This document shows, in pieces, positions 1 to 8,091 of a stretch of 64,000 nt of DNA. Made by a program: the position numbers and the translations under genes. How positions within the stretch are numbered: the stretch's first letter is position 1; every line of letters begins with the position of its first letter. The notes below the pieces were generated by a model. It ran no database searches and was not told where the DNA came from. It worked only from the letters and a program-made list of their open reading frames with translations. This DNA comes from Streptomyces sp. NBC_00536 (GTDB lineage: Bacteria > Actinomycetota > Actinomycetes > Streptomycetales > Streptomycetaceae): assembly GCF_036346295.1 (NCBI RefSeq), contig NZ_CP107819.1:3162001-3226000 (forward strand), read 5' to 3'.

Positions 1-700
1 CGCCCGCCTTGGTGCGCCAGCGCATGTTGCCGCTGTAGGACATGAAGATCACGGGCCGGACGACGCCGTCGGCGAGCGCGTTGCCGTAGCCGTAGGTGTA
101 GTCGGCGGAGGAACGCCGGATCCCGTCGTTCCCCTCCTCGTACGTCACGAAGGGGATCGGGTTCGTGTCGGAGCGGAACGGCGTACCGGTCAGCGCGAGC
201 CGCCGGGTCGCCGGGTCGAAGGCCTCCAGGCACGCCTCGCCCCAGGACTTCGAGTCACCGGCGTGGTGGATCTCGTCGAGGATCACGAGGGTCTTGCGCT
301 GCTCGCACCGGTTGCGGTGCAGCATCGGCCGTACGCCGACACCCGCGTAGGTGACGGCGACCCCGTGGTAGTCCTTGCTGAGCGGGCCCGCCGAGTAGTC
401 GGGGTCGAGCCGGATCCCTATCCGGGCCGCGGCCTCCGCCCACTGCTTCTTCAGGTGCTCGGTGGGCGCGACGACGGTCACCTGCTGCACCACGTGGTGG
501 TGGAGCAGCCAGGAGGCCAGGGTCAGCGCGAAGGTGGTCTTTCCCGCGCCGGGGGTCGCGACGGCCATGAAGTCGCGCGGCTGGGTTTCGAGGTATCGGG
601 TGAGCGCACCCTCCTGCCAGGCACGCAGCTTGCTGGCGGTGCCCCACGGCGCGCGGCCGGGGAAGGCGGGTGAGAGGTGGTGGGAGGCGGTAGTAGTCAC
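1..700 (-). CDS. DEAD/DEAH-box superfamily II helicase, partial (N-terminal part)
   Basis: The reading frame starts with GTG at 700 and runs off the left edge of the window, so only about 233 residues are present. The start region reads VTTTASHHLSPAFPGRAPWG. Motifs in order are Walker A (VATPGAGKTTFAL), motif Ia (VVAPTEHLKKQW), a DEIHH box in the position of DEAH, and motif III (LTGTPFRSD). These define an SF2 helicase/translocase of the type III restriction-subunit (ResIII) kind that is common in Streptomyces as a stand-alone helicase. The C-terminal helicase domain lies outside the window, so the substrate (DNA or RNA) cannot be judged. There is no methylase or specificity gene on the visible side, so a restriction role is not supported. 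Confidence 0.85.
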   Translation of the reverse strand, partial: MTTTASHHLSPAFPGRAPWGTASKLRAWQEGALTRYLETQPRDFMAVATPGAGKTTFALTLASWLLHHHVVQQVTVVAPTEHLKKQWAEAAARIGIRLDPDYSAGPLSKDYHGVAVTYAGVGVRPMLHRNRCEQRKTLVILDEIHHAGDSKSWGEACLEAFDPATRRLALTGTPFRSDTNPIPFVTYEEGNDGIRRSSADYTYGYGNALADGVVRPVIFMSYSGNMRWRTKAG

Positions 701-851
701 GGTCTCCGGTTCGGGCTCTCGGCGGCGTATCCACTACGGGCAGCGGTACGGTCGGCAGGCGGTCGTACGTAGGACAACCGTGCCACCTTACCGGCCCCCG
801 CCGGAGCCCGCGGGAGGGACAGGCCCGTGACCTCGGCGGGTGCGGCGAGCG
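701..851. other. Intergenic region upstream of the helicase gene
   Basis: About 150 bases between the helicase start and the doc stop codon. It must hold the helicase promoter on the minus strand. I see no convincing small gene, tRNA or strong hairpin. Confidence 0.4.
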
Positions 852-1294
852 TCACACCGGCTCGGCGAGCGAGCGGAGCCGGCCCGCGATCCGCCCGATG
901 TCCCCCTCCGCGCCGGACGCCACGTCGATGACCAGGCGGTACGCGCTCTCCTGGTCGGCGTCGGCGAGATCGACCCCGTTCACGGCGAGGAAGGTGGCCG
1001 CGGCGAGCCAGGCGGTCCGCTTGTTCCCGTCGACCAGGGGGTGGTTCGCGGCGATCCCGTGGAGCAGCGCGGCGGCCTGCTCGTACGGGTCCCCGTAGGC
1101 CGGAATCCCGAACGCCCCCAGCTACCGCTGGGAGGTGCCCCCGGGGCCCGCGGCCGGTGCACGGCGGACTCCAGCAGCCCGGGGGCGCGCAGTTCCACGG
1201 GCTGGTCCCGGGCCAGGCAGGCGTGCCGGGCCAGGTCGGTGACCTCGGCGAGCGTGAGGTGGCGGACGGTCGTCCTCATGGGGTTCGCACTCAT
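852..1294 (-). pseudogene. doc: Doc/Fic-family toxin gene, frameshifted by a palindromic repeat
   Basis: The N-terminal part begins with ATG at 1294 (MSANPMRTTVRHLTLAEVT), overlaps the antitoxin stop as ATGA, and reads in frame to about LLESAVHRPRA. The rest of a normal Doc protein (AFGIPAYGDPYEQAAALLHG, then the Fic motif HPLVDGNKRTAW, ending LRSLAEPV) is intact but lies in another frame and stops at 852. From 1294 to 852 is 443 bases, not a multiple of three. The two halves are separated by an approximately 29-base palindromic sequence (about 1115-1143) that does not belong to the family. Read straight through, the ORF ends at 980 and lacks the Fic motif. Doc toxins phosphorylate EF-Tu and are held in check by the partner antitoxin. 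Here the toxin is probably inactive unless the ribosome shifts frame. A sequencing error seems less likely because a whole extra element is present. Confidence 0.8.
1114..1143. repeat. Short palindromic interspersed repeat inside doc
   Basis: The stretch contains CCCAGCTACCGCTGGG, a 6-bp stem with a 4-base loop, flanked by C-runs and GGTGCCCCC. It resembles the short palindromic elements scattered through Streptomyces intergenic DNA. Its insertion accounts for the change of frame in doc. I did not notice another copy in this window, though I could not search exhaustively. Confidence 0.65.
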
Positions 1295-1491
1295 GCGCCG
1301 AGCCGCTTCAACAGCGGGGCGTGGCGCGCGGCCAGGCGCCCGGCGGCTTCGCCCACCCGGTCTCGCTCCCGGCGCAGGTGGTCCCGTACCGCCTCCAGCG
1401 CGCACTCCTCGGGCGTACGGCCGCACGCGTCGGCCAGGTCGGCCAGCTCGCCGCGCTCCGCGTCGGAGAGGCCGATGATCAGCTCGTTCAT
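1291..1491 (-). CDS. Ribbon-helix-helix-type antitoxin of the Doc module
   Basis: A 66-residue protein starting MNELIIGLSDAERGELADLA. The N-terminus looks like a CopG/Arc-type ribbon-helix-helix (short strand, then two helices rich in Ala, Glu and Arg); the C-terminal helix would wrap the toxin. The stop codon overlaps the toxin start (ATGA at 1291-1294), the usual translational coupling of antitoxin and toxin. As the toxin gene is broken, this antitoxin may be a remnant or may still neutralise related toxins elsewhere. The family call rests on context and predicted fold, with no diagnostic motif. Confidence 0.75.
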   Translation of the reverse strand: MNELIIGLSDAERGELADLADACGRTPEECALEAVRDHLRRERDRVGEAAGRLAARHAPLLKRLGA

Positions 1492-1523
1492 GCGCGGAGC
1501 GTAGCGGGGATCGCCGCCGGGCC

Positions 1524-3074
1524 TCAGCCGGTTTTCGCGGCCGCGGCCGACGGGGCTGACGGGGGCGGGTCGAGGCGGGTGGAGACCCAGGCGCCCACCA
1601 GCGCGACGCAGGCCATCGGCAGGAAGACGGCCACGAAGGCCCCCGGGTGGGAGGCACCGGACCCGGCGGCCCCGGTCACCGCGTGCGCGGCCCCCACCGC
1701 TCCCCCGCCCAGCGCGGCGAAGGCGGCCCCGCCGAGGGCGAGGAGCACCACGTTGGCGAGGGCGTCGGAGATCTGCAGCGCGGCCGAGTTGGCGCCCGCC
1801 TCCTCCGGCGGCGACAGCCGGAGCAGCAGCACACTGGTCGGACCGATCACCAGGCCCATGCCGAGGCAGCCCAGGCCCCAGACGAGGGCCAGCGTCCAGA
1901 CGGGCACCCAGTCGATCAGCACGGCGGGCGCGGCCGCGATGGAGAACGCCACCATCAGCATCCCGGCCACCATCAGCCGCTCCCGGTACGGCACGACCCG
2001 CGCCTTGGACTGCACCCAGGAACCCAGCGCCCAGGTGGCCCCGCCGAGGGCCAGCGAGAACCCGGCCAGCGTCGGGCTCAGCCCGCGCTGGGTCACCAGC
2101 ATCAGCGGCAGGAAGCTTTCCGCACCGATGAACGCGCCGCCCGCCAGCCCGCGCAGCAGCACCACGGCGGGCAGCCCGCGCCGGGCCAGGTACGTCCCGC
2201 GCGGCATCAGCCCCCGCACGGCCGGCACGAGCAGCAGGGCGCCCGCCAGCGCGGGCACGACCGACAACCACCGCAGGTCCTGCGCGGCGTACTGGAGCAG
2301 CCCGGCGCCCAGCGAGATCCCGAAGGCGAACCGGATCCGGCGCCGGTCGAAGGGCCGCGGGGCGGCGCCCTCGTCCCCCTCGTCCCCCTTGTCGACGGGG
2401 CCGCCCGCGGTCCGCCGGATCTCCGGCAGCGCGACGAGCAGCGGGACGACCACCATGGCCGGGATCCCGAGGAAGACCCAGCGCCAGCCGAGGTGCTCGG
2501 TGACCGTTCCGGAGATCAGCGGCCCGACGATGGAGGGCACGACCCAGCCGGCGGCGAAGGCCGCCATGATCGCGGGGCGCAGCCGTTCGTCGTAGGCCCG
2601 GCCGACCACCACGTAGAGCGCGACGATCACCAGCCCGCCGCCGAATCCCTGCACCGCCCGGCCGAGGACGAACAGCCACATCGAGGCGGCCGTCCCCGAG
2701 AACACCAGCCCGGCCGCGAACGCCCCGATCCCGCTGGTGAGCGCGCCGAGCGGGCCGCTGCGGTCGGACCACTGGCCGGCCAGGACCATGCCGAAGAGGC
2801 TGGTGGTGAAGTAGGAGGAGAAGGCGAAGGCGTAGAGCGCGATCCCGTCGAGTTCACGGGCGGCGACGGGCATGGCCGTACCGACGGCGGTGGCCTCGAA
2901 GGCGATGATGAAGATGACCGAGATGATCCCGATGCTGAGCGTCCGGTGCGCCGCGCCCATGATCCCGCCGCCGGAGGCCTGCGCCCGACCGGCGGCAGCC
3001 GCGTCGGCGGCAGCAGTCTCAGGCATCTCGGGTATCTCGGGTATCTCGGGGGCACGGGGTTCGAGGGCGCTCAT
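1524..3074 (-). CDS. MFS-type multidrug/efflux transporter (about 14 TM)
   Basis: A 516-residue membrane protein. The chosen ATG at 3074 (MSALEPRAPEIPEIPEMPE) is followed by a cytoplasmic tail with a small EIP/EMP repeat, then hydrophobic helices from about residue 45. Typical MFS features are visible: GQWSDRSGPLGALTSGIGAF (loop 2-3 motif A type), LGRAVQGFGGGL and GWRWVFLGIPAMVVVPLL, as in the DHA2/EmrB-type exporters. A TTG at 3143 would add 23 residues but has no good ribosome binding site. The gene stands alone between the toxin-antitoxin locus and the tRNA. Substrate unknown; probably proton-driven drug or metabolite export. Confidence 0.85.
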   Translation of the reverse strand: MSALEPRAPEIPEIPEMPETAAADAAAAGRAQASGGGIMGAAHRTLSIGIISVIFIIAFEATAVGTAMPVAARELDGIALYAFAFSSYFTTSLFGMVLAGQWSDRSGPLGALTSGIGAFAAGLVFSGTAASMWLFVLGRAVQGFGGGLVIVALYVVVGRAYDERLRPAIMAAFAAGWVVPSIVGPLISGTVTEHLGWRWVFLGIPAMVVVPLLVALPEIRRTAGGPVDKGDEGDEGAAPRPFDRRRIRFAFGISLGAGLLQYAAQDLRWLSVVPALAGALLLVPAVRGLMPRGTYLARRGLPAVVLLRGLAGGAFIGAESFLPLMLVTQRGLSPTLAGFSLALGGATWALGSWVQSKARVVPYRERLMVAGMLMVAFSIAAAPAVLIDWVPVWTLALVWGLGCLGMGLVIGPTSVLLLRLSPPEEAGANSAALQISDALANVVLLALGGAAFAALGGGAVGAAHAVTGAAGSGASHPGAFVAVFLPMACVALVGAWVSTRLDPPPSAPSAAAAKTG

Positions 3075-3260
3075 CGCCCCAGAGTAAGGGGCATATCCGG
3101 CCTTCGTCCCTGTCATTACGACCGATATTCGCCTCCGCCCCAAGCCCTAGGCCGCCCGTCCCGCGGCCCGGTTGTGAACGGGGCATGGCAGTCGCATTGC
3201 ACCCGCCCCGATCCCCTTCCCCCCGCTCCGCCCGCCCTCGTACGGTCGTCTCACCACCAC

Positions 3261-3332
3261 AGCCGTGTGCCCGAGTGGTTGAGGGACTCGCCTGCAAAGC
3301 GAGTTACGCCGGTTCGATTCCGGTCACGGCTT
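3261..3332 (+). tRNA. tRNA-Cys (GCA)
   Basis: A complete cloverleaf can be folded. The acceptor stem AGCCGTG pairs with CACGGCT, the D stem is CCC/GGG, the anticodon stem is CTCGC/GCGAG with loop CTGCAAA (anticodon GCA), and the T arm is GCCGG-TTCGATT-CCGGT. The discriminator base is T (U73), the identity element expected for cysteine. CCA is not encoded. The gene abuts the type VII-like cluster on one side and could serve as an integration site, but I found no duplicated 3' end. Confidence 0.93.
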
Positions 3333-3355
3333 CTGAGCAGGTGCAGGACGACGGA

Positions 3356-3386
3356 AGGGCGGCGCCCCGGGTGGGGGCGCCGCCCT
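3356..3386. terminator. Hairpin terminator after tRNA-Cys
   Basis: A 13-bp GC-rich inverted repeat (left arm AGGGCGGCGCCCC, loop GGGTG) lies 24 bases beyond the tRNA and 48 bases beyond the stop codon of the convergent lipoprotein gene. It could end transcription from both sides. There is no T-tract, as is usual in Streptomyces. Confidence 0.7.
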
Positions 3387-3434
3387 CACCCCGTCCGAAC
3401 CAGTCCCGTTCGGAACCGGCCTGGCCCTGCCACG

Positions 3435-4094
3435 TCAGCCGGGCAGGCTGCCGCCGCCCTCACAGCCCAACTCCTTCGCCACGGCGCGCGCGGCGGAGTA
3501 CGCGACGGCGAGGTAGTCCTTCGCGAGCGCGGCGTCCCCGGCGCTGCCGCTCCACTGGTCCTTGAAAACGGCGGTGATCCGCAAGGGAACATCGCGGGTG
3601 GAGCCGACGCGCGAGCTGACGCAGTCGAAGGCCACTCCCCGTTCCTTCTCGCCACGAGACTCTCGGACGCCCGTCTGCATGCCGCCCGGCTGGTCCGCGT
3701 GGCGGCTGTCGGCGGACAGCCAGATCTCCGCCGACCTGTTCGTGCCCACCCTCCCCGTCACTGTGCACGGTGCCACGGGCGTCTCCCGGACCTTGGGGCC
3801 CGCTCGGTAGGCACCTTCCAGGGCCTTGCCCATGGCCGCGACACCGACGGCCTGCTGGGCGTCCCGGATCAGGTTCGACGACTGCACCACACGTTCGAGC
3901 GCCTCGCCGCCCGCTGCGTCGAGCAGGCCGGGACAGGCTTCCCCCACCGCCACGGTCGGATACTTCGCGGAGGCGGAAGCCCGCGGTGAAGCGGACTCGT
4001 CCGGCGCAGGATCCGCCGCCCCGCATCCCGCGGTCAACCCCGCCACCACCGCGAGCCCCGCGACGCTCCCTGCACGCGTTCGTCCCCGCACCAT
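3435..4094 (-). CDS. Secreted lipoprotein of unknown function (end of the type VII-like cluster)
   Basis: A 219-residue protein with an N-terminal signal peptide and lipobox LTAGC (positive MVRGRTR, hydrophobic core, Cys at about residue 24), then a Ser/Ala/Asp-rich linker. The mature part has several Cys (ACPGL, APCTV, AFDCV, ELGCE) that could form two disulfides, and resembles the short actinobacterial lipoproteins of the DUF3558 type in layout. That family call is only a guess. It is the last gene of the minus-strand run 10091 to 3435, 56 bases after the large helical protein, so it is probably cotranscribed. It may anchor or sense something at the outer membrane face for that cluster. Confidence 0.8.
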   Translation of the reverse strand: MVRGRTRAGSVAGLAVVAGLTAGCGAADPAPDESASPRASASAKYPTVAVGEACPGLLDAAGGEALERVVQSSNLIRDAQQAVGVAAMGKALEGAYRAGPKVRETPVAPCTVTGRVGTNRSAEIWLSADSRHADQPGGMQTGVRESRGEKERGVAFDCVSSRVGSTRDVPLRITAVFKDQWSGSAGDAALAKDYLAVAYSAARAVAKELGCEGGGSLPG

Positions 4095-4150
4095 CCCTCT
4101 GCCCTCTTTCCCTGCTGCGGCGGCGAGGCCGCCGTCACCCGGCAGGACGT

Positions 4151-6424
4151 CTAGGACGAACCGGCGGCCGTCGCCACCAGGTCCCTTCCGACCGAGTGGG
4201 CAACCTTGCTCTCCTTCGAGGCCGATCCGGCCAGCACCCCGATGTATGCCTCCGATAGACCGGAGCCCTGCGCCGCGTGGGTCACCGCACCCGCCACGGC
4301 ATCGCTGGTCCGCCGCTCGGCGTCCGCGTAGAGCTGGGACACCTTGTGCTGGGTCGCGGCGGTCTTGTCCTCGCCAGTCTTCTCCGCCGCCTCGGTGTAG
4401 TGCTCGGTGACGTCCTCCTGGACCCATCCGACGACATCACCAGCGAGCGGTACGAGTTCCAGGTATTTTCCTCCGGCCGCGCTGATGCCCCGGTTGATCC
4501 ATTTGGCCTGGTCCTCGACGCCCTTGGCGTACTCCTCGTTGCTGTGGGCGGTCGTCGCATGCAGGTTCTCGGCTCGGGCCTCGGTCATCATGCCCGCGAT
4601 CTGGCCACCCGGGTGGACGGCATTCTCGATGGCCCCGTCGAGGTTTTGGCCGTAGTCGGCTCGATGGACGATGACGTCGTTGACGAGGACCCCGGTGAAG
4701 GCCTGATTGGCGTTGGTGATCGCACCGTACGCTTCCGGGTCCTGCGCCACCGCTCCCAGGAAACGCGCCACATCCGATTTGTTGAAATCGGCCATCACGC
4801 CGGTGACCTTGATCTGCTTGCCACCGTTCTCCGCCGCCGCCTGGATGTCCGGCATGTACTCGGCGGTCATCTGGCCGAAGTGACCCGACAGGCCGTTCAG
4901 GGGGCCGTCCTCGTAGACCAGCTGCGGCTTGTCGCCGATCTTCTCGACGACCCGCTCCATGATGTCGGCCATGCCCTTGGTGTGCGGGACCGGCTTCGCG
5001 TCCTCGTCACCGGCCACCCGGCCGGAGACGGCCGCTTCCAGGGCGCCGCCCACGGCCTCCTGCGCTGGGTGGAGCTCGCCGATCCGCGTCGTGTCGAAGT
5101 CATCCACATACGGCTGCTTGTCGAGCATGTAGTCGACCATGCCCTGCGCCTTGCCGTGCTGCCCACTGACCACCTTGTCGGCCGTCGTCACGATGCCGTC
5201 GCCGTTGGTGTCCTGGCGGACCGGTTCATTGAAGAAGGCCGTCGCCGCGTCCGGGTTGTTGCCGAGGGCCTCCATCAGGCCCGTCAGCGGGTAGAAGCCC
5301 CGGCTGCCGTCGGCTCCGTGGTTGAGGATGACGTTCGGGTCCATCAGGGAGGTGTGCTCCCAGATCTTCGGGTTCTGGTTGTCCATCGCGACCATGTCGC
5401 GGCCGACCGAGGTGAGGAAGTCCTTGTCGTACGTGCCCTCGCGCAGCAGCGAGCCGAGCGCCTGGTACCCGTACACCTTCTGCAACAGCCCCACGTCCAG
5501 CTGCTTGCGGCCCGCCTTCATCAGCTGGGTCGTCCACGCCGCGTCGAGGTGGTTCGGTACGTCCTTGTGCGTGGCCAGGCCGAGCATCGCGCCCAGGTCG
5601 CTCTGGATGTTGCCGACCATGGCGGTGCGGTCCGCGCCCGCCGGGCCGAGCCTGCTGGAGTCCAGGGACATCTCCGCGTACATCTGGAGCGTGGCCTCGG
5701 GGCCCACCTTGCGGTAGAAGCCCGTGGCGAACTCGGGGTCGTCGCGGTTGTCGTCGAGCAGGTCCTCCAGCTCGCGCAGCGCGGCGACGTTGCGGGCGGT
5801 ACCGCCCTCGCCGGTCACCTTCTTCATCAACTCGGCTGCCCGGTCCACCTGTTCGGCGTCCAGGGTCGTGTACTTCGGTGTCGTGAAGTTGTGGTCGTCC
5901 GTGATGTTGGCCTGGAGCACCCGGGCCAGCGAGTCGTCGGCGTCCGCGCAGTCCTCGACCGCGCGGTCGACGCGCGCCTGCCACGCGTCGTGGTGCTCAC
6001 GCACCAGCTGCTGGTAATCCGGGTCGTGCTGGGCGGCGTACCGCTCCTTGGCGTCCGCGATCGGTACGGGCGTCACGCGCCCCGTGGCGTCGACCTGGAA
6101 CCCGGCCGCCGGGGCCTCCACGTCGACGATCTTCTTGAGCTGGTCCCGGGCCGCCGTGAAGGTGGCGTGGCCGTCGGATAAGGCGAGGTGGACGCCTTCG
6201 GCCTCCTTGGCCGCGTCGTCGAACTCCTTCGCGGTCTTGGCCACGAAGGGTTTCGTCACGTCCGCGTTGACGCCCTTCCAGTCGGCCTTGTCCGCCTTGG
6301 CCCGCATCCCGGTACGGGCCGACTCGGCCAGCTCCGTCAGCTTCTTGGCCATCGCACCCCAGTCCTGGACCGCGGTCTGGAGCTGCTCCAGCGGGGCGTT
6401 CATCACGTTCTCGAACGTCAGCAC
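4151..6424 (-). CDS. Large helical protein of the WXG/type VII-like cluster with an EF-hand-like loop
   Basis: A 757-residue protein, mostly helical, with no signal peptide and no TM segment. The first 100 residues (ENVMNAPLEQLQTAVQDWGAMAKKL ... ADWKGVNADV) have the heptad pattern and W-x-G-like turn of WXG100/LXG helical hairpins. About residues 404-416 contain DTNGDGIVTTADK, a textbook D-x-N-x-D-G calcium-binding loop of EF-hand/dockerin type. The remainder has no motif that I recognise. The start is a GTG at 6424; an in-frame ATG at 6403 is possible. Gene context (mycosin, other WXG-like proteins, lipoprotein) suggests a secreted substrate or an extracellular effector of that system. Function is not established. 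Confidence 0.8.
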   Translation of the reverse strand: MLTFENVMNAPLEQLQTAVQDWGAMAKKLTELAESARTGMRAKADKADWKGVNADVTKPFVAKTAKEFDDAAKEAEGVHLALSDGHATFTAARDQLKKIVDVEAPAAGFQVDATGRVTPVPIADAKERYAAQHDPDYQQLVREHHDAWQARVDRAVEDCADADDSLARVLQANITDDHNFTTPKYTTLDAEQVDRAAELMKKVTGEGGTARNVAALRELEDLLDDNRDDPEFATGFYRKVGPEATLQMYAEMSLDSSRLGPAGADRTAMVGNIQSDLGAMLGLATHKDVPNHLDAAWTTQLMKAGRKQLDVGLLQKVYGYQALGSLLREGTYDKDFLTSVGRDMVAMDNQNPKIWEHTSLMDPNVILNHGADGSRGFYPLTGLMEALGNNPDAATAFFNEPVRQDTNGDGIVTTADKVVSGQHGKAQGMVDYMLDKQPYVDDFDTTRIGELHPAQEAVGGALEAAVSGRVAGDEDAKPVPHTKGMADIMERVVEKIGDKPQLVYEDGPLNGLSGHFGQMTAEYMPDIQAAAENGGKQIKVTGVMADFNKSDVARFLGAVAQDPEAYGAITNANQAFTGVLVNDVIVHRADYGQNLDGAIENAVHPGGQIAGMMTEARAENLHATTAHSNEEYAKGVEDQAKWINRGISAAGGKYLELVPLAGDVVGWVQEDVTEHYTEAAEKTGEDKTAATQHKVSQLYADAERRTSDAVAGAVTHAAQGSGLSEAYIGVLAGSASKESKVAHSVGRDLVATAAGSS

Positions 6425-6466
6425 GTGCCCACGTCGCCTTCCTACGGGTCTACGGGTCTACGGGCC

Positions 6467-6856
6467 CTACTTGAGGTATTCGCTGACCTTCGAGGCGGAG
6501 AGCGTGGCCACGAGGTCCGCCTCCTCGTTGGCATGGGAGGCCACGGTGTGGTCGAGGTGGTTGGAGATGTTCGCGCAGGCCGCGACGAGCACCTTCAGCT
6601 GGCAACTCCAGCGGTCGTGCACCTTGAGCAGGGCCGCGCCGCTGGTGAAGTTCCGGTTGGTGAGCGCGATGGACGCCTCGAAGGTCGCCGCGCGGGCGTG
6701 GTCGCCGTCGCGCGAGAGCCGTTCGTGCAGGACGTACGCGTCACTGCCGACCGCGCCGAGATCGTCATTGGCGATGCTCAGGTCCGCCCCGGCGGCGGGG
6801 ACGTGGTTGAGGCGCACGGAGGCGCGTGCGGAGGACCATTCTTGTTCGAAGGACAT
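6467..6856 (-). CDS. Small helical protein of the type VII-like cluster
   Basis: 129 residues from ATG at 6856 (MSFEQEWSSARASVRLNHV). It is predicted to be a helical bundle without signal peptide or membrane segment; the middle contains WSCQLKVLVAACANISNHLDHTV. Size, helical content and position between the mycosin and the large WXG-like protein fit an ESX-associated helper or substrate partner. No motif allows a firmer call. It lies 42 bases upstream of the large protein and 14 bases downstream of the mycosin stop, so the three are almost certainly one transcript. Confidence 0.75.
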   Translation of the reverse strand: MSFEQEWSSARASVRLNHVPAAGADLSIANDDLGAVGSDAYVLHERLSRDGDHARAATFEASIALTNRNFTSGAALLKVHDRWSCQLKVLVAACANISNHLDHTVASHANEEADLVATLSASKVSEYLK

Positions 6857-6870
6857 CCGGTCGGGTGCTC

Positions 6871-8070
6871 CTACGGTCGGTTGGTGCGGCGTACGACGAC
6901 TGCGGTGACGGCGCCACCTATCAGCAGGCACGCACCCAGCCCGATGGCGATCCACGTCACCGCCCCGAAACCGCTGTCCGCTTCCTTGGCCTGGGGGGCC
7001 GGGGTGGCCTTCCCGCCGGGCGTCTTGCCGTCCGCGGAAGCCGAGGGGGCGGCGGAGGCCGAGCCGCCCTTGCCCTTCGCCTCGGCGGCGGCCAGGTCGG
7101 GCAACGGGTACACGTTGGCCGCACCGGGGTCACCGGGCGTGGCGAGGGCGATCCGCGGGCGGACCACGCCGTAGCCGATGAAGTCGTTGCGCTCGGCGCC
7201 GTCGCGGGGCTTGCCGGAGGTGTTGAGCATGACCCTGAGGACCTGGTTGTTGGTCCAGTCGGGGTGAGCGGACCAGATGAGGGCGGCGGAGGCGGAGGTC
7301 AGGGCTGTGGCGTCACTGGTGCCGTGGGACTTGCAGAGACCGGTCTTGTCGGTGCACGCCGAGACGATGTCTACGCCGGGAGCCGACAAGTCGACCTGTT
7401 GACCGTGCTGCGATTCCTTCGTGGCTTCAGCATTCCTGTCGATTGCAGCCACACCCACGACTCCAGGTGTTGCCGCTGGGTACAGAACCTCATTGGCCTG
7501 GTCGCCTTCGTTTCCGACACCGGCGAAGATCAGCTTTCCTCTGCCCAAGGCATACTTGACTGCCTCGGTCAGTTCGGGTGACCCGCCGACGCCAACCATG
7601 GAAATGTTCACGATCTTGGCTTCCGAATCCGCGGCGAATCGAATGCCCTTGACGAAGCCTTCGTCCTGAGCTTCCCCGCCACCGCCCTCCGAGATACGAA
7701 TCGGGAGAATCTTGGCGCCGGGTGCGAGGCCGTAGGACCCATCACCACCGGGGCCCTTTCCCGTGCCAGCGATCATGGCAGCCATCGTGGTGCCATGACC
7801 GTTGTAGTCATCACGTTCATCGCCCTTGGAGAGACGGGCGTAGTTGACTCCGGGCAGCACCTGCCCAGCCAACTCAGGAACATCACCGACACCACTGTCG
7901 ATCACGGCAACGGTGATGCCCTTACCCGTGCTGCTCTTCCACATCTCGTCGGCCTTCATGGAATCGAGATGCCATTGCATGGACCTGATGGTCTCCGCGT
8001 GGGCCGGAGTCGCGGCGACTCCGGCCAACAGGAGGCCCATCAGGACCGACGTAGCTTTTCGCATGCGCAT
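6871..8070 (-). CDS. mycP: Mycosin-type membrane-anchored subtilisin protease
   Basis: 399 residues. A signal peptide (MRMRKATSVLMGLLLAGVAATPAHA) is followed by an S8 catalytic domain: Asp58 in VAVIDSG, His92 in NGHGT, the oxyanion Asn187 in FAGVGNEGD, and the nucleophile Ser252 in GTSDATA. A Gly/Ala/Ser/Pro-rich linker leads to one C-terminal TM helix (about 371-393) and a short RRTNRP tail. This layout is that of mycosins, the proteases of type VII (ESX) secretion. The residue after the catalytic Ser is Asp instead of the usual Met/Phe/Val. Cys239 and Cys246 could form the local disulfide seen in mycosins. The base composition of the catalytic part is visibly less GC-rich than its neighbours. 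Confidence 0.92.
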   Translation of the reverse strand: MRMRKATSVLMGLLLAGVAATPAHAETIRSMQWHLDSMKADEMWKSSTGKGITVAVIDSGVGDVPELAGQVLPGVNYARLSKGDERDDYNGHGTTMAAMIAGTGKGPGGDGSYGLAPGAKILPIRISEGGGGEAQDEGFVKGIRFAADSEAKIVNISMVGVGGSPELTEAVKYALGRGKLIFAGVGNEGDQANEVLYPAATPGVVGVAAIDRNAEATKESQHGQQVDLSAPGVDIVSACTDKTGLCKSHGTSDATALTSASAALIWSAHPDWTNNQVLRVMLNTSGKPRDGAERNDFIGYGVVRPRIALATPGDPGAANVYPLPDLAAAEAKGKGGSASAAPSASADGKTPGGKATPAPQAKEADSGFGAVTWIAIGLGACLLIGGAVTAVVVRRTNRP

Positions 8071-8091
8071 CTCGTGCAGTGTCCCGTTCGC

